A stretch of DNA of 13,263 bases from BOG-908 sp964247675. Lineage in GTDB: Bacteria > Pseudomonadota > Alphaproteobacteria > Acetobacterales > Acetobacteraceae. The position numbers and the translations under genes are program-made. Each line of letters opens with the position of its first letter. The first letter of the stretch is position 1. Shown here in pieces: positions 1 to 6,660 of the stretch. The notes under the pieces were generated by a model, which saw only the letters and a list, made by a program, of their open reading frames with translations, was not told where the DNA came from and searched no databases. The stretch lies in NCBI GenBank assembly GCA_964247675.1, contig CAXTVW010000098.1, positions 1 to 13,263 of the forward strand, read 5' to 3'.

Positions 1-131
1 TCCATCGGCGTGTAGTCGTCGTTCAGCATCAGCACCTTGTACATGGCGGGCTTGCGCGTTTTCGGGCGCGCCTTGACCACCACGCCGGTGTTGGGTCCTT
101 CGCCGCCGCCACGCTTGTCGCTGTCACTCAT
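1..131 (-). CDS. clpS: ATP-dependent Clp protease adapter ClpS, N-terminal part (cut by window edge)
   Basis: Only the first 43 codons are present; the gene continues beyond base 1. The reverse strand starts ATG at 131 and reads MSDSDKRGGGEGPNTGVVVK, then a basic stretch and YKVLMLNDDYTPM. The core YKV.LLNDDYTPM is the ClpS signature, whose Asn-Asp-Asp region helps form the pocket for N-degron residues. ClpS delivers N-end-rule substrates to ClpAP in the cytoplasm. The disordered, charged N-terminal leader of about 25 residues is usual for the family. An AGGGTGG stretch lies 7-13 bases upstream as a possible ribosome-binding site. It lies 205 bp downstream of the phasin stop on the same strand, with a terminator hairpin between them, so it probably has its own promoter. 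Identification is secure despite truncation. Confidence 0.9.
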   Translation of the reverse strand, partial: MSDSDKRGGGEGPNTGVVVKARPKTRKPAMYKVLMLNDDYTPM

Positions 132-264
132 TGATGGGCCACCCTGGCGCTGCGTCCCGGGCGGCATCCCAGGCAAGCGAGCGGTGTGAAAAGTCGATCA
201 TGATATCGGCATGGACCTTCGCCGGAAAAGGGCGGCGTAACCCGGGGCCGCGCCCGTTGAACGG

Positions 265-292
265 CAAAAGGCCCGGGGTTGCCCCCGGGCCT
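265..292 (-). terminator. Rho-independent terminator after the phasin gene
   Basis: A perfect 10-bp G/C-rich stem (AGGCCCGGGG at 269-278 with CCCCGGGCCT at 283-292, 4-nt loop) is followed on the minus strand by TTTTGCC. It sits about 45 bp past the phasin stop in the right orientation to end that transcript before clpS. Confidence 0.8.
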
Positions 293-303
293 CGCACCCT
301 AGT

Positions 304-322
304 CCCGCCCAGGCTGGGCGGG
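304..322. terminator. Second hairpin downstream of the phasin gene
   Basis: An 8-bp perfect stem (CCCGCCCA/TGGGCGGG, 3-nt loop) lies between the phasin stop and the stronger terminator. It has no T-run on either side, so it may be a 3'-end stabilising structure or part of a tandem terminator. Confidence 0.45.
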
Positions 323-336
323 CAATCGTCTTTCGC

Positions 337-840
337 TTACGAGAAGGTCTCGACCGCAGCGTTGACGCGGGCGGAGATCGGCGCGAACGCCTGCTCGGCC
401 AGCTTCATGGACTGCTCGGTCATCTTGCCGGACTCAGCCATCGCCTTCTCCATCGAGGCCTTGGCGAAGCTGCTCTGCAGCTCGAAAGCTTCCTTGACGG
501 ACTTGACCGACGTCATCGCCTTGAAGGTCGACATCGTCTCGTCGAGGCTCGCCTTCGCGCTGGCGGCGAACAGGCGGGAAAGGTCGGTGAAGCCGTTCGC
601 CAGGATCTGGTGGGACTTCATCAGTGCTTCCATGTTGCCCTGGCTGAAGGTGGTCATCTGCTCGGCGGTCTTCATGACGCGCTGCATGCCTTCCTTGACC
701 TGCACCTGGGCCTGCTCCATGCCGGCGGCAGCGGTGGCCGCACCCTGCTTGATGCCTTCGACCGTCTTCTCGTGCGCGAACGTCTCGGCGGCCTTCAGGT
801 CGCCCGTTGCGGTCTCGATAGCCTTGGACTTCGTGATCAT
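337..840 (-). CDS. Phasin family protein (PHA granule-associated)
   Basis: A 167-residue protein starting MITKSKAIETATGD. It is Ala/Lys/Glu/Met-rich, contains no cysteine and is almost wholly predicted amphipathic helix, with segments such as FSQGNMEALMKSHQILANGF and MSTFKAMTSVKSVKEAFELQ. The pattern FSQGNMEA...(S)..ILA.G...LS and the AF.LQ..FAK motif are typical of the Phasin_2 family. Phasins coat polyhydroxyalkanoate granules and limit their size; some act as chaperones. The ATG at 840 is chosen because CGGAG lies about 8 nt upstream; a longer in-frame reading to 927 has no family support and would overlap the likely promoter. A PhaR-like palindrome and a TTGACT -35 box lie upstream. The precise phasin subtype cannot be told from sequence alone. 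Confidence 0.9.
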   Translation of the reverse strand: MITKSKAIETATGDLKAAETFAHEKTVEGIKQGAATAAAGMEQAQVQVKEGMQRVMKTAEQMTTFSQGNMEALMKSHQILANGFTDLSRLFAASAKASLDETMSTFKAMTSVKSVKEAFELQSSFAKASMEKAMAESGKMTEQSMKLAEQAFAPISARVNAAVETFS

Positions 841-931
841 GTACCTGCTCCGAAAAATCAGGACGATTCCAAAGAGCGGCGAACCGTCACATAGAGGATT
901 GTGCGAGCGCATTGTGCGCCGCAGCAACGGC

Positions 932-960
932 TACCTAGGGTAGAAGTTTTCCTTAGTCAA
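932..960 (-). promoter_or_regulatory. Candidate promoter of the phasin gene
   Basis: On the minus strand TTGACT (960-955) is separated by 17 bp from TAGGTA (937-932). The -35 box is good and the -10 box poor. It would give a leader of about 85 nt before the phasin ATG. Confidence 0.45.
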
Positions 961-963
961 CGC

Positions 964-982
964 TTTTGTGCGCTGCACAAAA
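964..982. promoter_or_regulatory. Palindrome TTTTGTGC-N3-GCACAAAA, candidate PhaR operator
   Basis: A perfect 8-bp inverted repeat with a GCT centre sits 3 bp upstream of the candidate phasin -35 box. PhaR repressors of alphaproteobacteria bind TGC-rich palindromes near phasin promoters, so this is the obvious candidate. The assignment rests on resemblance and position only. It lies in the 325-bp space between the divergent phasin and carboxypeptidase genes. Confidence 0.45.
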
Positions 983-1056
983 AAAGTTTAGCACGGCCAT
1001 ACGCCTGCCGGCGTCGGGCAGTCACATCCGAGAAAACACGGACTTTCACGTGTCTT

Positions 1057-1074
1057 AGCGTAGGAACTTACGCT
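1057..1074. promoter_or_regulatory. Inverted repeat AGCGTA-N6-TACGCT upstream of the carboxypeptidase gene
   Basis: Six-base perfect arms around GGAACT, about 90 bp before the carboxypeptidase start. It could be an operator or a small hairpin in the leader. I found no convincing -35/-10 pair for this gene. Apart from this element and the phasin control region, the 841-1165 spacer holds nothing else I can support. Confidence 0.25.
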
Positions 1075-1165
1075 GCCTTAATCTCAAGAGGCGCTAGATT
1101 GCTGGACATGCGTGGAATCGGCCCGCTAATGTCGCGGCGAAGCAGGTGAGGCAATCGATCTGAAC

Positions 1166-2281
1166 ATGGCGTTCGTCCACAACCTGCTTTCGGGCGTTCG
1201 TGCCCGGCATCGCAGCGCTTTTCGGGGTGCGCTTGCGGCGCTGGTGCTGGCCATCCCTACGTTCGCACACGCCCAGATCGGCTCTAGCCGTTACAGCTCC
1301 ATTATCATCGATAACGCGTCCGGCAAGGTGATGGAGGCCGCGAACGCGGACTCGCTGCGCTATCCGGCCAGCCTGACCAAGCTGATGACCCTGTATATGG
1401 CGTTCGAGGCCCTGCGGAACCACAAGGTTACGCTCGGGCAGAACGTGCCGGTTTCCGGCCATGCGGCGTCGATGGAGCCGTCCAAGCTCGGGCTGCTGCC
1501 TGGCACCTACTTCACCGTGAGCGACGCCATACTGGCCATCGTTACCAAATCCGCCAATGACGCAGCCTGCGCGCTGGGCGAGCTGCTGGGCGGGGACGAG
1601 GACCGTTTCGGCCAGGCGATGACGCTGCGGGCCCGTGCGCTGGGCATGACGAACAGCACGTTCCGCAACGCCAGCGGCCTGCCCGATCCGGAGCAGACGA
1701 CCACGGCGCGCGACCTGGCCTTGCTGGCGCATCACCTCATTCTGGACTACCCGGAATACTACCACTATTTCAGCGAGCCGGTGTTCTACTTCCACGGCCG
1801 CGCCATCCCCAACCATGACCACATGCTGCAGGCCTATGACGGCGCGGACGGTCTGAAGACCGGCTACACGCAGGCCGCCGGCCACAACCTGGTGACCTCG
1901 GCCATGCGCGGGGACGTGCGGCTGGTCGGCGTGGTGATGGGCGCGCGTTCCAATTCGGAGCGGGACCTGCACATGGCCAGCCTGCTCGATGACGGCTTCG
2001 AGCAGATGGGTGTGCCGGTGACCCGCCACGTGCCGAACCGGTTCCGCGACCCTTCCCTTGTCGCCGAAGCTGATTCGGTGCCCGTTGCTTCCTCCGGCGT
2101 GCATTTTGCGGCCTTCCGCCATGGGCGCCATGGCCGCTTCACCCTGCGCCCGACCTTGGCGGTCGCCCGGGTGCACGGGGGCGTGGTGGCCGGCCATCAT
2201 CTGGCTGCAGTGGCAACCTGCACGGCGAAGGCCGGCCATCATGGCTGCGGGTTCGCGACAAGAGACAAACGTCGCGCCTGA
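1166..2281 (+). CDS. D-alanyl-D-alanine carboxypeptidase, S11 family (PBP5/6-like)
   Basis: A 371-residue exported serine peptidase that removes the terminal D-Ala from peptidoglycan pentapeptides in the periplasm. A signal peptide covers about residues 1-36 (basic start, hydrophobic ALAALVLAIPTF, AHA then Gln). The three penicillin-binding motifs are complete: SLTK at 69-72 with the nucleophile serine, SAN at 129-131 and KTG at 231-233 within DGLKTGYT. The catalytic domain ends near residue 285. The remaining tail (about 310-371) is rich in His, Ala and Arg (RHGRHGRF, AGHHLAA, KAGHHG) and does not look like the usual PBP5 beta-rich C-domain or a membrane anchor. It is transcribed away from the phasin gene. 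AGGTGAGG about 17 nt before the ATG is a distant ribosome-binding site, so the start is less certain than the family. Confidence 0.9.
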   Translation: MAFVHNLLSGVRARHRSAFRGALAALVLAIPTFAHAQIGSSRYSSIIIDNASGKVMEAANADSLRYPASLTKLMTLYMAFEALRNHKVTLGQNVPVSGHAASMEPSKLGLLPGTYFTVSDAILAIVTKSANDAACALGELLGGDEDRFGQAMTLRARALGMTNSTFRNASGLPDPEQTTTARDLALLAHHLILDYPEYYHYFSEPVFYFHGRAIPNHDHMLQAYDGADGLKTGYTQAAGHNLVTSAMRGDVRLVGVVMGARSNSERDLHMASLLDDGFEQMGVPVTRHVPNRFRDPSLVAEADSVPVASSGVHFAAFRHGRHGRFTLRPTLAVARVHGGVVAGHHLAAVATCTAKAGHHGCGFATRDKRRA

Positions 2282-2318
2282 ACGCGCGCCGTTCCCAGGT
2301 GCGCGCCGACAGGAAGCA

Positions 2319-2358
2319 GAGTTTTTCCAGTCCTTATTTTCAAAAAAGGACTGCCTGC
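2319..2358 (+). repeat. Dispersed hairpin repeat, copy a (pointing to map)
   Basis: AGTTTTT then an imperfect stem CAGTCCTT (2328-2335) / AAGGACTG (2346-2353), tail CCTGC. It is a divergent copy with GTCC/GGAC outer pairs, lying between the carboxypeptidase stop and map and pointing at map. Confidence 0.75.
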
Positions 2359-2396
2359 ACGCCTTAGCATTGCCACAAGCGCCCCTTCAGACCATC

Positions 2397-2408
2397 CTAT
2401 AGGGCCAG
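2397..2408 (+). promoter_or_regulatory. CTATAGG motif upstream of map, possible -10 element
   Basis: CTATAGGGCCAG lies 32 nt before the map ATG; an 11-of-12 identical motif lies 31 nt before the purC ATG. Here no -35 box stands at normal spacing (TTGCCA is 22 bp away), so the promoter call is weak. Confidence 0.35.
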
Positions 2409-2428
2409 ACACATCCCCAGAGGACGGC

Positions 2429-3226
2429 ATGGACGGCGGTAGCGAGGCGCGGCGAATCATCATCCACGGGGAAGCCGATTTCGCCGGGATGCGCGCCGCG
2501 GGCGCACTCGCCGCCCGCACGCTGGACATGATCACGCCGCACGTCCGCCCTGGCGTCACCACCGGCGAACTGGACCGGCTGTGCCACGAGTTCATCCTGG
2601 CAAACAACGCGGTGCCGGCGCCGCTGAATTATCGCGGCTTCCCCAAATCCATCTGCACCAGCATCAACCACGTCGTCTGCCACGGCATACCAGGCGAGAA
2701 GAAGCTGGCCGAGGGTGACATCGTCAACATCGACGTCACCGTGATCCTGGACGGCTGGCATGGCGACACCAGCCGCATGTACGGCGCCGGCGCGCTTCCC
2801 ACCCGCGCGCGCAACTTGCTGGACGTGACCTACCACGCGCTGATGAAGGGTGTGGAAGCGGTAAAGCCCGGCGCCACGCTTGGCGACCTGGGCCACGCGA
2901 TCCAGACCTACGTGGAAGCCAACCGGTTCAGCGTGGTGCGCGATTTCTGCGGCCACGGCATCGGCCGCACCTTCCATGGCGCGCCAAACGTGCTGCATTT
3001 CGGCAAGCGCGGCGACGGGCCTGAACTGCGGCCAGGCATGTTCTTCACCATCGAGCCGATGGTGAACGCCGGCCGTCCGGAGGTGAAGGTGCTCGATGAC
3101 GGTTGGACCGCGGTGACGCGGGACCGCAGCCTGTCGGCGCAGTTCGAGCACATGGTCGGGGTGACGGAAGACGGGTGCGAGGTGTTCACGATCTCGCCGG
3201 CTGGGCTGCATCGTCCGCCTTACTGA
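2429..3226 (+). CDS. map: Type I methionine aminopeptidase
   Basis: A 265-residue cytoplasmic metallopeptidase that removes the initiator methionine from nascent proteins when the next residue is small. The five metal ligands of the pita-bread fold are all present: D102 (NIDVT), D113 (HGDTSRM), H176 (GHGIG), E209 (FTIEPM) and E240 (QFEHMV). H85 (CHGIPG) and H183 (TFHGAP) match the substrate-binding histidines. There is no N-terminal zinc-finger or SH3-binding extension, as expected for the bacterial type Ia enzyme, and length is normal. The ATG is preceded by AGAGGA 4 nt upstream. The gene is bracketed by repeat copies a and b whose tails both point inward, and so looks like a single-gene transcription unit. 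Confidence 0.97.
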   Translation: MDGGSEARRIIIHGEADFAGMRAAGALAARTLDMITPHVRPGVTTGELDRLCHEFILANNAVPAPLNYRGFPKSICTSINHVVCHGIPGEKKLAEGDIVNIDVTVILDGWHGDTSRMYGAGALPTRARNLLDVTYHALMKGVEAVKPGATLGDLGHAIQTYVEANRFSVVRDFCGHGIGRTFHGAPNVLHFGKRGDGPELRPGMFFTIEPMVNAGRPEVKVLDDGWTAVTRDRSLSAQFEHMVGVTEDGCEVFTISPAGLHRPPY

Positions 3227-3232
3227 ATGGAG

Positions 3233-3299
3233 CGAGGAAGGAAGCCGTCCTTTTTTGAAGAAAAGGACCAGAAAACTTTTGTTCCCCCGCATTTGCGGC
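3233..3299 (-). repeat. Dispersed hairpin repeat, copy b (pointing back to map), extended form
   Basis: Read on the minus strand: CCGCAAATGCGG hairpin, GGGAACAAAAG, T-run, then stem GTCCTTTT/AAAAGGAC (3247-3254 with 3261-3268) and tail GGCTTCCTTCC toward the map stop. It begins a few bases after that stop and probably acts in transcript ending. It carries the extra upstream CCGCAAATGCGG module also partly seen in copy d. Confidence 0.8.
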
Positions 3300-3360
3300 G
3301 TCCGGGCGGTCTGGGACGGATCGAGGCGCGTCAGCAGTCCGCGACAGCGCTGATAAAGGC

Positions 3361-3399
3361 TTGCTTCTTTTTCTCGAGAGAGAAGGCCTTCCTTCCTTG
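3361..3399 (+). repeat. Dispersed hairpin repeat, degenerate copy c (edge overlaps radC start)
   Basis: TTG then stem CTTCT (3364-3368)/AGAAG (3381-3385) around TTTTTCTCGAGAG, then GCCTTCCTTCC and TTG. It lacks the AAAAGTTTTTT lead. With copy b it forms a back-to-back pair around a spacer of about 60 bp between map and radC. Confidence 0.6.
3381..3399 (+). promoter_or_regulatory. Repeat-derived ribosome-binding site and TTG start of radC
   Basis: AGAAGG (3381-3386), ten bases, then TTG (3397-3399) followed by ACC. The arrangement and the 10-nt spacing are identical at the DUF445 gene start at 11954. Confidence 0.5.
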
Positions 3400-4170
3400 A
3401 CCACCACGCCAAAGGGCTTGAGTGAAGCCTCGTTCCAGCTGAAGCTCCCTGAAGCGCCCGCCGAGCCGACGCAGGACGCCCTGCCCGCCCCGGCGCCCGC
3501 CACCAGCATGGAGCAGCACCGCTCCCGTCTGCGCGCAAAGCTTTTGCAAGCGGGGCCGGACGCGCTGGCCGACCATGAGATGCTGGAGCTCATCCTTTTC
3601 CTGGCGATCCTGCGGCGGGACACCAAACCGATTGCCTATCGTCTGCTGGCCCGTTTCGGCAGCTTCTCCGCGACGATCTCTGCACCCGCGCGCGAGATCG
3701 CCGCGGTTGAGGGCATGGGCGAGGCAAGTGCCGCCGCGCTGAAGGCGGTGCATGCTGCCGCGGTGCGCCTGACACGCGCCGAGGTGACCGGCCGGCCGGT
3801 GCTGTCCAACTGGGACGCGTTGATGGGCTACCTTAACGCGGCGATGGCGCGCGAGCAGGTGGAGCAGTTCCGCATACTGTTTCTGGACAACAAGAACCGG
3901 CTGCTGGCCGACGAGGCGCAGGCGCGCGGCACCGTCAACCACACGCCGGTCTATCCGCGCGAGGTCGTGCGACGCGCGCTGGAACTGCAGGCGGCGGCGC
4001 TGATCCTGACGCATAATCACCCGAGCGGCGATCCCACGCCGTCGCGCGACGACATCCTGATGACCCGGCAGATCGTGGAGGCGGCCAAGACGCTGTCCAT
4101 CACCGTGCATGACCATGTGATCGTTGGAAACGGCGTCTGGTTGAGTTTCCGCAAGGAAGGTTTGCTGTAA
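3397..4170 (+). CDS. radC: RadC family JAB-domain protein
   Basis: A 257-residue protein of the RadC/UPF0758 family from the chosen TTG. Residues 1-37 are a Pro/Ala-rich, probably disordered leader. Then come HRSRLRAKLLQAG and LADHEMLELILF (38-70), a helix-hairpin-helix segment AAVEGMGEASAAALKAV (102-118), and a JAMM metalloprotease-like domain with E153 (AREQVEQF) and THNHPSGDPTPSRDD (H206, H208, D212). All zinc-site residues are kept. Despite its name, RadC's role in repair is not established. The start is uncertain: TTG at 3397 has AGAAGG 10 nt upstream; other options are TTG at 3361 inside the repeat, TTG at 3418 and ATG at 3508, the last just before the conserved HRSRLR block. No gene is coupled to it; the next starts 198 bp downstream. 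Confidence 0.9.
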   Translation: MTTTPKGLSEASFQLKLPEAPAEPTQDALPAPAPATSMEQHRSRLRAKLLQAGPDALADHEMLELILFLAILRRDTKPIAYRLLARFGSFSATISAPAREIAAVEGMGEASAAALKAVHAAAVRLTRAEVTGRPVLSNWDALMGYLNAAMAREQVEQFRILFLDNKNRLLADEAQARGTVNHTPVYPREVVRRALELQAAALILTHNHPSGDPTPSRDDILMTRQIVEAAKTLSITVHDHVIVGNGVWLSFRKEGLL

Positions 4171-4347
4171 GCAGCCAACGTTACGGGTCACAAGCGCCGA
4201 TCACGGCAACATGCGACCTGCGTCAATCACAAAAGTGTTGAGTCGCCATCTGTAACGATCTGCATCTCAAATACTTGCTCCACGTATTGGACAGGCGGCA
4301 CTCTGTCGCTCCTCGCTGCGGCTTGTTTTCGCCTGCCGGGGTAAGTT

Positions 4348-4360
4348 TCCAAAAGGAGTT
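4348..4360 (+). promoter_or_regulatory. Strong ribosome-binding site of the ferritin-like gene
   Basis: AAAAGGAG lies about 10 nt before the ATG in an AT-rich leader. The 198-bp spacer after radC (4171-4368) contains no ORF or repeat copy. TTGAGT at about 4218 is a possible -35 box but has no clear -10 partner, so I do not call a promoter. Confidence 0.55.
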
Positions 4361-4368
4361 TAACTATA

Positions 4369-5271
4369 ATGGAATCGTCCTGGACGAATTTGCTGCAGCG
4401 CCGCAAGCTTCTGCGCACTGCCGGCCTCGGCGCCGTCGCTACCGCCTTTGCGATGAAGGTGACGGGTGCGGATGCGCAGACCGCGCCGACCGACCCGGAA
4501 ATCCTCAACTTCGCGCTTAACCTCGAGTATCTCGAGGCCGAGTATTACCTGCGCGCCGTTACCGGAACCGGCCTTAATGGCAACGGCGTCGGCACAAACG
4601 GCGTGGGCGGGAAGGGTGGACCCGTCACCGGCGGTACCAGGGTCGCGTTTCAGTCGCGCTCGACGTACCAACTCGCTTACGAAATTGCGATGGACGAAAA
4701 GGCGCATGTCAAGCTGTTGCGCCAGGCGCTCGACTCCGCAGCCGTGGCCGAGCCGGCCATCGATCTGACAAACAGCTTTGCAGCCGCTGCTGAAGCTGCG
4801 GGACTGGGTTCCGGCTTCAATCCGTTCGCGAGCGAGGCAAACTTCCTGCTCGGCGCCTTTATATTCGAGGACGTCGGCGTCAGTGCGTATGCTGGTGCAG
4901 CGCAATATATCTCCAGCAAAGCGTATCTTACCACGGCCGCACAAATACTCGCGGTCGAAGCCTATCACGCCGGCGAGATACGCACGCGCCTATATCTGGG
5001 CGGCTTTGCCTCGCAATCCAACGCGATAGCAGCCCTGCGCGCGAAAGCGTCCGATGCGGTCACCACCAATGGCGCCATGCCGGTTCCTGACCATGGTGTG
5101 CTGACTTCGAACGGGCTGGCGGCCATTGTTGACGCAGATTCGACTGCACTTGCTTTCACAAGAACTACCGGTCAGGTGCTGAACGTGGTTTATCTCGGCA
5201 ATGGCGTTGGCACGACGAGCGGCGGGTTCTTCCCGAACGGCGTAAATGGCGCCATCAACACCGTAACCTAA
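4369..5271 (+). CDS. Tat-exported ferritin-like domain protein (Ferritin_2 / desiccation-related type)
   Basis: A 300-residue protein with a twin-arginine signal (QRRKLLRTAG at 10-19, hydrophobic stretch to about 29, cleavage near ADA/QTA at 36), so it probably folds before export. The mature part is a four-helix ferritin-like domain with carboxylate/His motifs: LEYLEAEYY (E53, E56, E58), MDEKAHVKLL (E110, H113), FIFEDVG (E167) and VEAYHAGEIR (E197, H200, E203). This pattern fits the Ferritin_2 family, which includes plant desiccation-related PCC13-62 proteins. A glycine-rich insertion at 66-89 (GTGLNGNGVG...) and a C-terminal GGFFPNGVNGAI motif are visible. Metal binding is likely; oxidase or other activity is unknown. 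It is followed after 47 bp by the RTX-like gene, suggesting one operon. Confidence 0.85.
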   Translation: MESSWTNLLQRRKLLRTAGLGAVATAFAMKVTGADAQTAPTDPEILNFALNLEYLEAEYYLRAVTGTGLNGNGVGTNGVGGKGGPVTGGTRVAFQSRSTYQLAYEIAMDEKAHVKLLRQALDSAAVAEPAIDLTNSFAAAAEAAGLGSGFNPFASEANFLLGAFIFEDVGVSAYAGAAQYISSKAYLTTAAQILAVEAYHAGEIRTRLYLGGFASQSNAIAALRAKASDAVTTNGAMPVPDHGVLTSNGLAAIVDADSTALAFTRTTGQVLNVVYLGNGVGTTSGGFFPNGVNGAINTVT

Positions 5272-5318
5272 AGCCGGCACGCACGTTCGGCCATAACAAT
5301 CAGGAACAGGAATCTACG

Positions 5319-6481
5319 ATGTCTGGAACACTGACCGCAGGCGCGCAAGTACGCGCGGACGTCTTCGACGGCGTGAACACCCTTGGGGGTGTTGGCTCAT
5401 TCACCTACTCGGCCATGCAGACATCGGATGGTTCCACCGATCCGGTGGCAGCCCAGGCCGACACCTACCTCCTCATCGACACCGTGGCTGGNNNNNNNNN
5501 NNNNNNNNNNNNNNNNNNNNNNNNNNNNNNNNNNNNNNNNNNNNNNNNNNNNNNNNNNNNNNNNNNNNNNNNNNNNNNNNNNNNNNNNNNNTGCAGACGC
5601 TTGCTGCAGCGTCCGGGACTGAAGGCAACAACATTGCCGTGGACAGCGGCAACGCCAGCATCGCAGCCGGCCTCGGTTCGAACCACATCTTCCTGGGCAG
5701 CGGCACGGCGCTGGTGGCCAACGAAGGGTCCGACACGATCGTCGGCGGCAGCGGTGCTGCAACGGTGAACGGCGCCGGCGCGGCTACGATCTTTGCCGGT
5801 ACAGGCTCGGTGGAGTATGACGGCGCCGGTGGCACCGCCGCGATCATCGCCAGCTCGGTGGCCGGCGCTGGCAACACCAACGTCTATGGCGGCGCAGGCT
5901 CCGTGACCGCCTACGGCGCGACCGGCGACTTTTCTGCTTTCGGCGGCTATGCCGGCAGCAACGTCCTGGTATCCGGCACCGGTAATTCCAACCTGGTCGG
6001 CGGTGGCAACAACGACCTGCTCGTGGCGAGCGGCGCTGGCACAACGACGCTTGTCGCCAGCGACGGCAACACGACGCTGTTCGGCGCGGGTGCTAGCGGC
6101 ACGACCAACTACTTCCTCGGTGCCGGCAACGACACTGTGGTGGCAGGCACCGGAAACGAGTACATCCAGTTCGGCACGGGGCAGAGCACTGTGTTCGGCA
6201 GCACCGGCAACGACGTATATGGCATCAGCGATGCGGCCACCGCCGGCGGCAGCACGAACGTGGTCATCGGGTTCAATACGGCCTCCGATTATCTGGAATT
6301 GCAGAACTTCGGAAGCTCGGTGAGCGCAGCTTCGTTCCTCGCCAATGACGTTTCCACCGTCGATGGCAGCACGGTGATCACCGTGCCGAACCCCGGCGGC
6401 AACGACATCATCCAGCTCTATGGCGTCACCGATCTCTCGGCGTCGAACCTGATCCTGCCGAGCGTCAGCGCCACGACTTAA
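5319..6481 (+). CDS. Glycine-rich RTX-like repeat protein (interrupted by assembly gap)
   Basis: The first 57 residues (MSGTLTAGAQVRADVFDGVN...) come before the gap and about 295 follow it, ending with TAA at 6479-6481. AGGAACAGGA precedes the ATG. No signal peptide is visible. The part after the gap consists of beta-roll-like Gly/Asn/Asp/Thr repeats: GGSGAATVNGAG, GGGNNDLLVASG, LGAGNDTVVAGTGNEY and GSTGNDVYGI. These resemble haemolysin-type calcium-binding nonapeptides but are loose. The C-terminal 90 residues are non-repetitive (VVIGFNTASDYLELQNF), like the end domain of type I-secreted RTX proteins. The two halves are in different frames across the nominal 100 N; a true gap length of 2 mod 3 joins them, so this is probably one intact gene. 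Secretion route and function are inferred. Confidence 0.7.
5492..5591. other. Assembly gap (100 N)
   Basis: Exactly 100 N inside the repeat-rich protein gene, almost certainly a placeholder. The real length is unknown, and the low-complexity coding sequence around it is a likely cause of the break. Confidence 0.98.
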
Positions 6482-6490
6482 GCCTGGCAG

Positions 6491-6520
6491 TCCGGGGAAT
6501 GCCGAAATGCATTCCCCGGA
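6491..6520 (+). terminator. Terminator hairpin after the RTX-like gene
   Basis: A perfect 12-bp stem (TCCGGGGAATGC/GCATTCCCCGGA, loop CGAAAT) begins 9 bp past the stop. There is no T-run after it, so termination may be weak or the hairpin may protect the 3' end. The spacer 6482-6660 to the terC end otherwise holds only repeat copy d. Confidence 0.7.
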
Positions 6521-6566
6521 TAATCCCGCGATTGCAGCGTTCGTATTCGTCCAATCAGACGCGCAC

Positions 6567-6630
6567 TCCGCAAATGCGTGGGAAATGAAAGTTTTTGCTT
6601 CTTTTTTTCAAAAAAGAAGGCCTTCCTTGC
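6567..6630 (+). repeat. Dispersed hairpin repeat, copy d, extended form (between converging genes)
   Basis: CTCCGCAAATGCG, GGAAATGAAAG, T-run, a perfect 10-bp stem CTTCTTTTTT (6598-6607)/AAAAAAGAAG (6610-6619), then GCCTTCCTTGC. It points at the 3' end of terC (ending at 6661), like the downstream copies b, g and k, which also point back at a gene end. Confidence 0.85.
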
Positions 6631-6660
6631 TCCAGAGACGACACCAGAACCGCCGCGACA

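Noticed and set aside
132..260. clpS promoter with TATCAT as -10
   Set aside because: The only -35 candidate (TTCCGG) is poor, so the pair is not supported.
841..927. Extended phasin start at 927
   Set aside because: The extra 29 residues do not resemble a phasin and cover the likely leader; the ATG at 840 has a ribosome-binding site.
1094..2242. 382-residue open frame on the minus strand
   Set aside because: It is antisense to the carboxypeptidase gene, which has complete family motifs; the frame is His/Gln/Arg-rich low-complexity protein typical of GC-rich shadows.
2387..3538. 383-residue minus-strand open frame over map and the radC start
   Set aside because: It crosses a repeat copy and an intergenic spacer and is antisense to map.
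5319..6481. Frameshifted pseudogene
   Set aside because: The apparent frame change coincides exactly with a placeholder gap of arbitrary length, so it is no evidence of a broken gene.
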